Shown: positions 5,529-6,845 of the stretch, in pieces
Layout: each line of letters begins with the position of its first letter
Position numbering within the stretch: position 1 is the stretch's first letter
Source of the DNA: Planctomycetaceae bacterium
GTDB lineage: Bacteria > Planctomycetota > Planctomycetia > Pirellulales > UBA1268
Direction of reading: 5' to 3'
Assembly: GCA_947440895.1 (NCBI GenBank)
Contig: CANETO010000104.1
Coordinates: 1-6,845 of the forward strand
DNA length: 6,845 nt
Position numbers and translations under genes: made by a program
The notes under the pieces: generated by a model
The model's input: the letters and a program-made list of their open reading frames with translations, nothing else
Told to the model about the DNA's origin: nothing
Database searches by the model: none

Positions 5529-6845
5529 ATGCCATCCACCTACGACTACGACGTGATCGTGATCGGGGCCGGCCACGCCGGCGTCGAAGCGGCGTGCGCG
5601 GCCGCCCGACTCGGCGCCACCACCGCGCTGCTCACCACCAACTGCGACACCGTCGGCCAGATGAGCTGCAATCCCGCCATTGGTGGCGTCGGCAAGGGGC
5701 AGTTGGTGCGCGAGGTCGATGCCCTCGGCGGCGTGATGGCCCGCGCCATCGATGCCACGGGCATTCAGTTCCGCGTGCTCAATCGCTCCAAAGGGCCGGC
5801 CATGCACGGCCCGCGGGCGCAGGCCGACAAACGGCTTTACCAGATGGAGGTGAAGCGGATCGTCGAGGAGACCGACAACCTCGACCTGCGGCAGGAGACG
5901 GTTGAGGATCTGATCGTCGAGGAGGTTGCAGCGGCCGGACGGCGGCCGAGGCGGATCGTCGGCGTCCGCGTCCGTGGAAATGCCGAGTATCGTGCCCGAG
6001 CCGTCGTGCTCACCACGGGCACCTTTCTGCAGGCGGTGATGCACACCGGCGAGGCGCAGGTCCCCGGCGGTCGGGCAGGGGAGGGGACCACGTCGGGGGT
6101 GAGCCGGTCGCTCGCCTCCCTCGGCTTCCGGATTGACCGTTTCAAGACAGGCACGCCCTGCCGACTGTCGGCACGGTCGATCGATTTTTCACAACTCGAG
6201 GTGCAGGCTGGCGACGAGCGGCCTCAGCCATTCTCCTTCCTCACCGACAGGATCGAGCAGGAGCAGATGGCCTGCTGGATCACGCGGACGTCGCCCGAGA
6301 TCCACGATCTCATCCGGGCCAACCTCCACCGCGCGCCGATGTATTCGGGCCAGATCCAGTCGCGCGGGCCCCGCTACTGCCCGAGCATCGAGGACAAGGT
6401 GGTGCGGTTTGCCGACAAGGAGAGCCACCAGCTCTTTCTGGAGCCGGAGGGTCGACGGACGCAGGAGGTCTACGTCAACGGCATCTCCACGAGCCTCCCT
6501 CGCGACGTGCAGGATGCGATGATCCGCCTGGTGCCGGGGCTCGCCCGGGCACAGATCATCCGCTACGGCTATGCCGTTGAATACGACTACTGTCCGCCCG
6601 ACCAGCTCACCGCGTCGCTCGAGAGCAAGCACGTGACGGGGCTCTTCTTTGCCGGCCAGATCAACGGTACCACCGGCTACGAAGAGGCCGCCGCACAAGG
6701 GCTGGTGGCCGGTGCGAACGCGGCCCTTTTGCCGGCTGGCCGCGAGCCGCTCGCGTTGGCCCGCGAGGATTCCTACATCGGCTTGCTGATCGACGACCTC
6801 GTCACCCGGGGTGTGGACGAACCCTATCGCATGTTCACCAGCCGC
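5529..6845 (+). CDS. mnmG: tRNA uridine-5-carboxymethylaminomethyl modification enzyme MnmG (GidA), partial
   Basis: 439 residues are visible of roughly 620; the C-terminal helical domain that contacts MnmE lies past the right edge. With MnmE, MnmG uses FAD, NADH and a methylene-tetrahydrofolate carbon to install the (carboxymethyl)aminomethyl group on the wobble uridine (U34) of tRNAs reading NNA/NNG codons, in the cytoplasm. The Rossmann FAD motif is VIGAGHAGVEAA (11-22), followed by the near-invariant QMSCNPAIGGVGKG (44-57) with conserved Cys47. Both family signatures are present: GPRYCPSIEDKVVRFADK (280-297, second conserved Cys284) and GQINGTTGYEEAAAQG (376-391). The end EPYRMFTSR also matches the family. 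The ATG at 5529 is the first after an in-frame TGA (5514-5516) and gives the expected N-terminus just before the FAD motif, although no clear Shine-Dalgarno precedes it. It follows the SNF2 gene after 112 bases. No mnmE is in the window. Confidence 0.98.
   Translation, partial: MPSTYDYDVIVIGAGHAGVEAACAAARLGATTALLTTNCDTVGQMSCNPAIGGVGKGQLVREVDALGGVMARAIDATGIQFRVLNRSKGPAMHGPRAQADKRLYQMEVKRIVEETDNLDLRQETVEDLIVEEVAAAGRRPRRIVGVRVRGNAEYRARAVVLTTGTFLQAVMHTGEAQVPGGRAGEGTTSGVSRSLASLGFRIDRFKTGTPCRLSARSIDFSQLEVQAGDERPQPFSFLTDRIEQEQMACWITRTSPEIHDLIRANLHRAPMYSGQIQSRGPRYCPSIEDKVVRFADKESHQLFLEPEGRRTQEVYVNGISTSLPRDVQDAMIRLVPGLARAQIIRYGYAVEYDYCPPDQLTASLESKHVTGLFFAGQINGTTGYEEAAAQGLVAGANAALLPAGREPLALAREDSYIGLLIDDLVTRGVDEPYRMFTSR

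Noticed and set aside
5413..5556. Possible 47-residue small protein whose ATG overlaps the SNF2 stop (ATGATGA)
   Set aside because: No convincing ribosome binding site; the product is Pro/Thr/His-rich at its end and runs into mnmG in another frame. The overlap alone is weak evidence.
5529..6845. Idea that the right arm is a phage-defence or mobile island because of the SNF2 ATPase
   Set aside because: The neighbour is the housekeeping gene mnmG, and no integrase, transposase, nuclease, methyltransferase, tRNA end or terminal repeat is visible.

Overview
The window is a GC-rich, densely coding bacterial chromosome segment. I infer a planctomycete (Planctomycetota) or a similar high-GC environmental bacterium. 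That rests on overall gene character: long GC-driven antisense open frames, modest Shine-Dalgarno signals, and two conserved-looking proteins I cannot name. No marker gene in the window settles taxonomy. There are six genes: three leftward from position 2781 down to the left edge, and three rightward from 2987 to the right edge. A divergent intergenic region of 205 bases separates the two sets.

Left arm (minus strand). A 176-residue unrecognised, probably helical protein (2251-2781) ends in a likely intrinsic terminator. Next comes an atypical, short adenylate-forming ligase (1003-2157) resembling EhpF, LuxE and phenylacetate-CoA ligases. After it lies an aldehyde-dehydrogenase-superfamily protein (906 down to 1, C-terminus outside the window). 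The ligase ends near the point where its C-terminal lid subdomain would begin. The dehydrogenase keeps the nucleophilic Cys but lacks the usual general-base Glu. Together they look like a two-protein carboxylic-acid reductase: one adenylates the acid, the other reduces the activated acyl group to an aldehyde. The substrate cannot be told from the sequence.

Right arm (plus strand). A 184-residue protein of unknown function (2987-3541) is followed after 66 bases by a compact SNF2-family ATPase (3608-5416) with all the main helicase motifs. The two are probably co-transcribed. After a further 112 bases comes mnmG/gidA (5529 to the right edge, C-terminus cut off), the FAD-dependent tRNA wobble-uridine modification enzyme, which is housekeeping.

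I found no mobile element, CRISPR array, tRNA or rRNA. The most interesting content is the proposed reductase pair and the SNF2 ATPase with its unknown partner. Neither can be shown to be a new system from this window alone.
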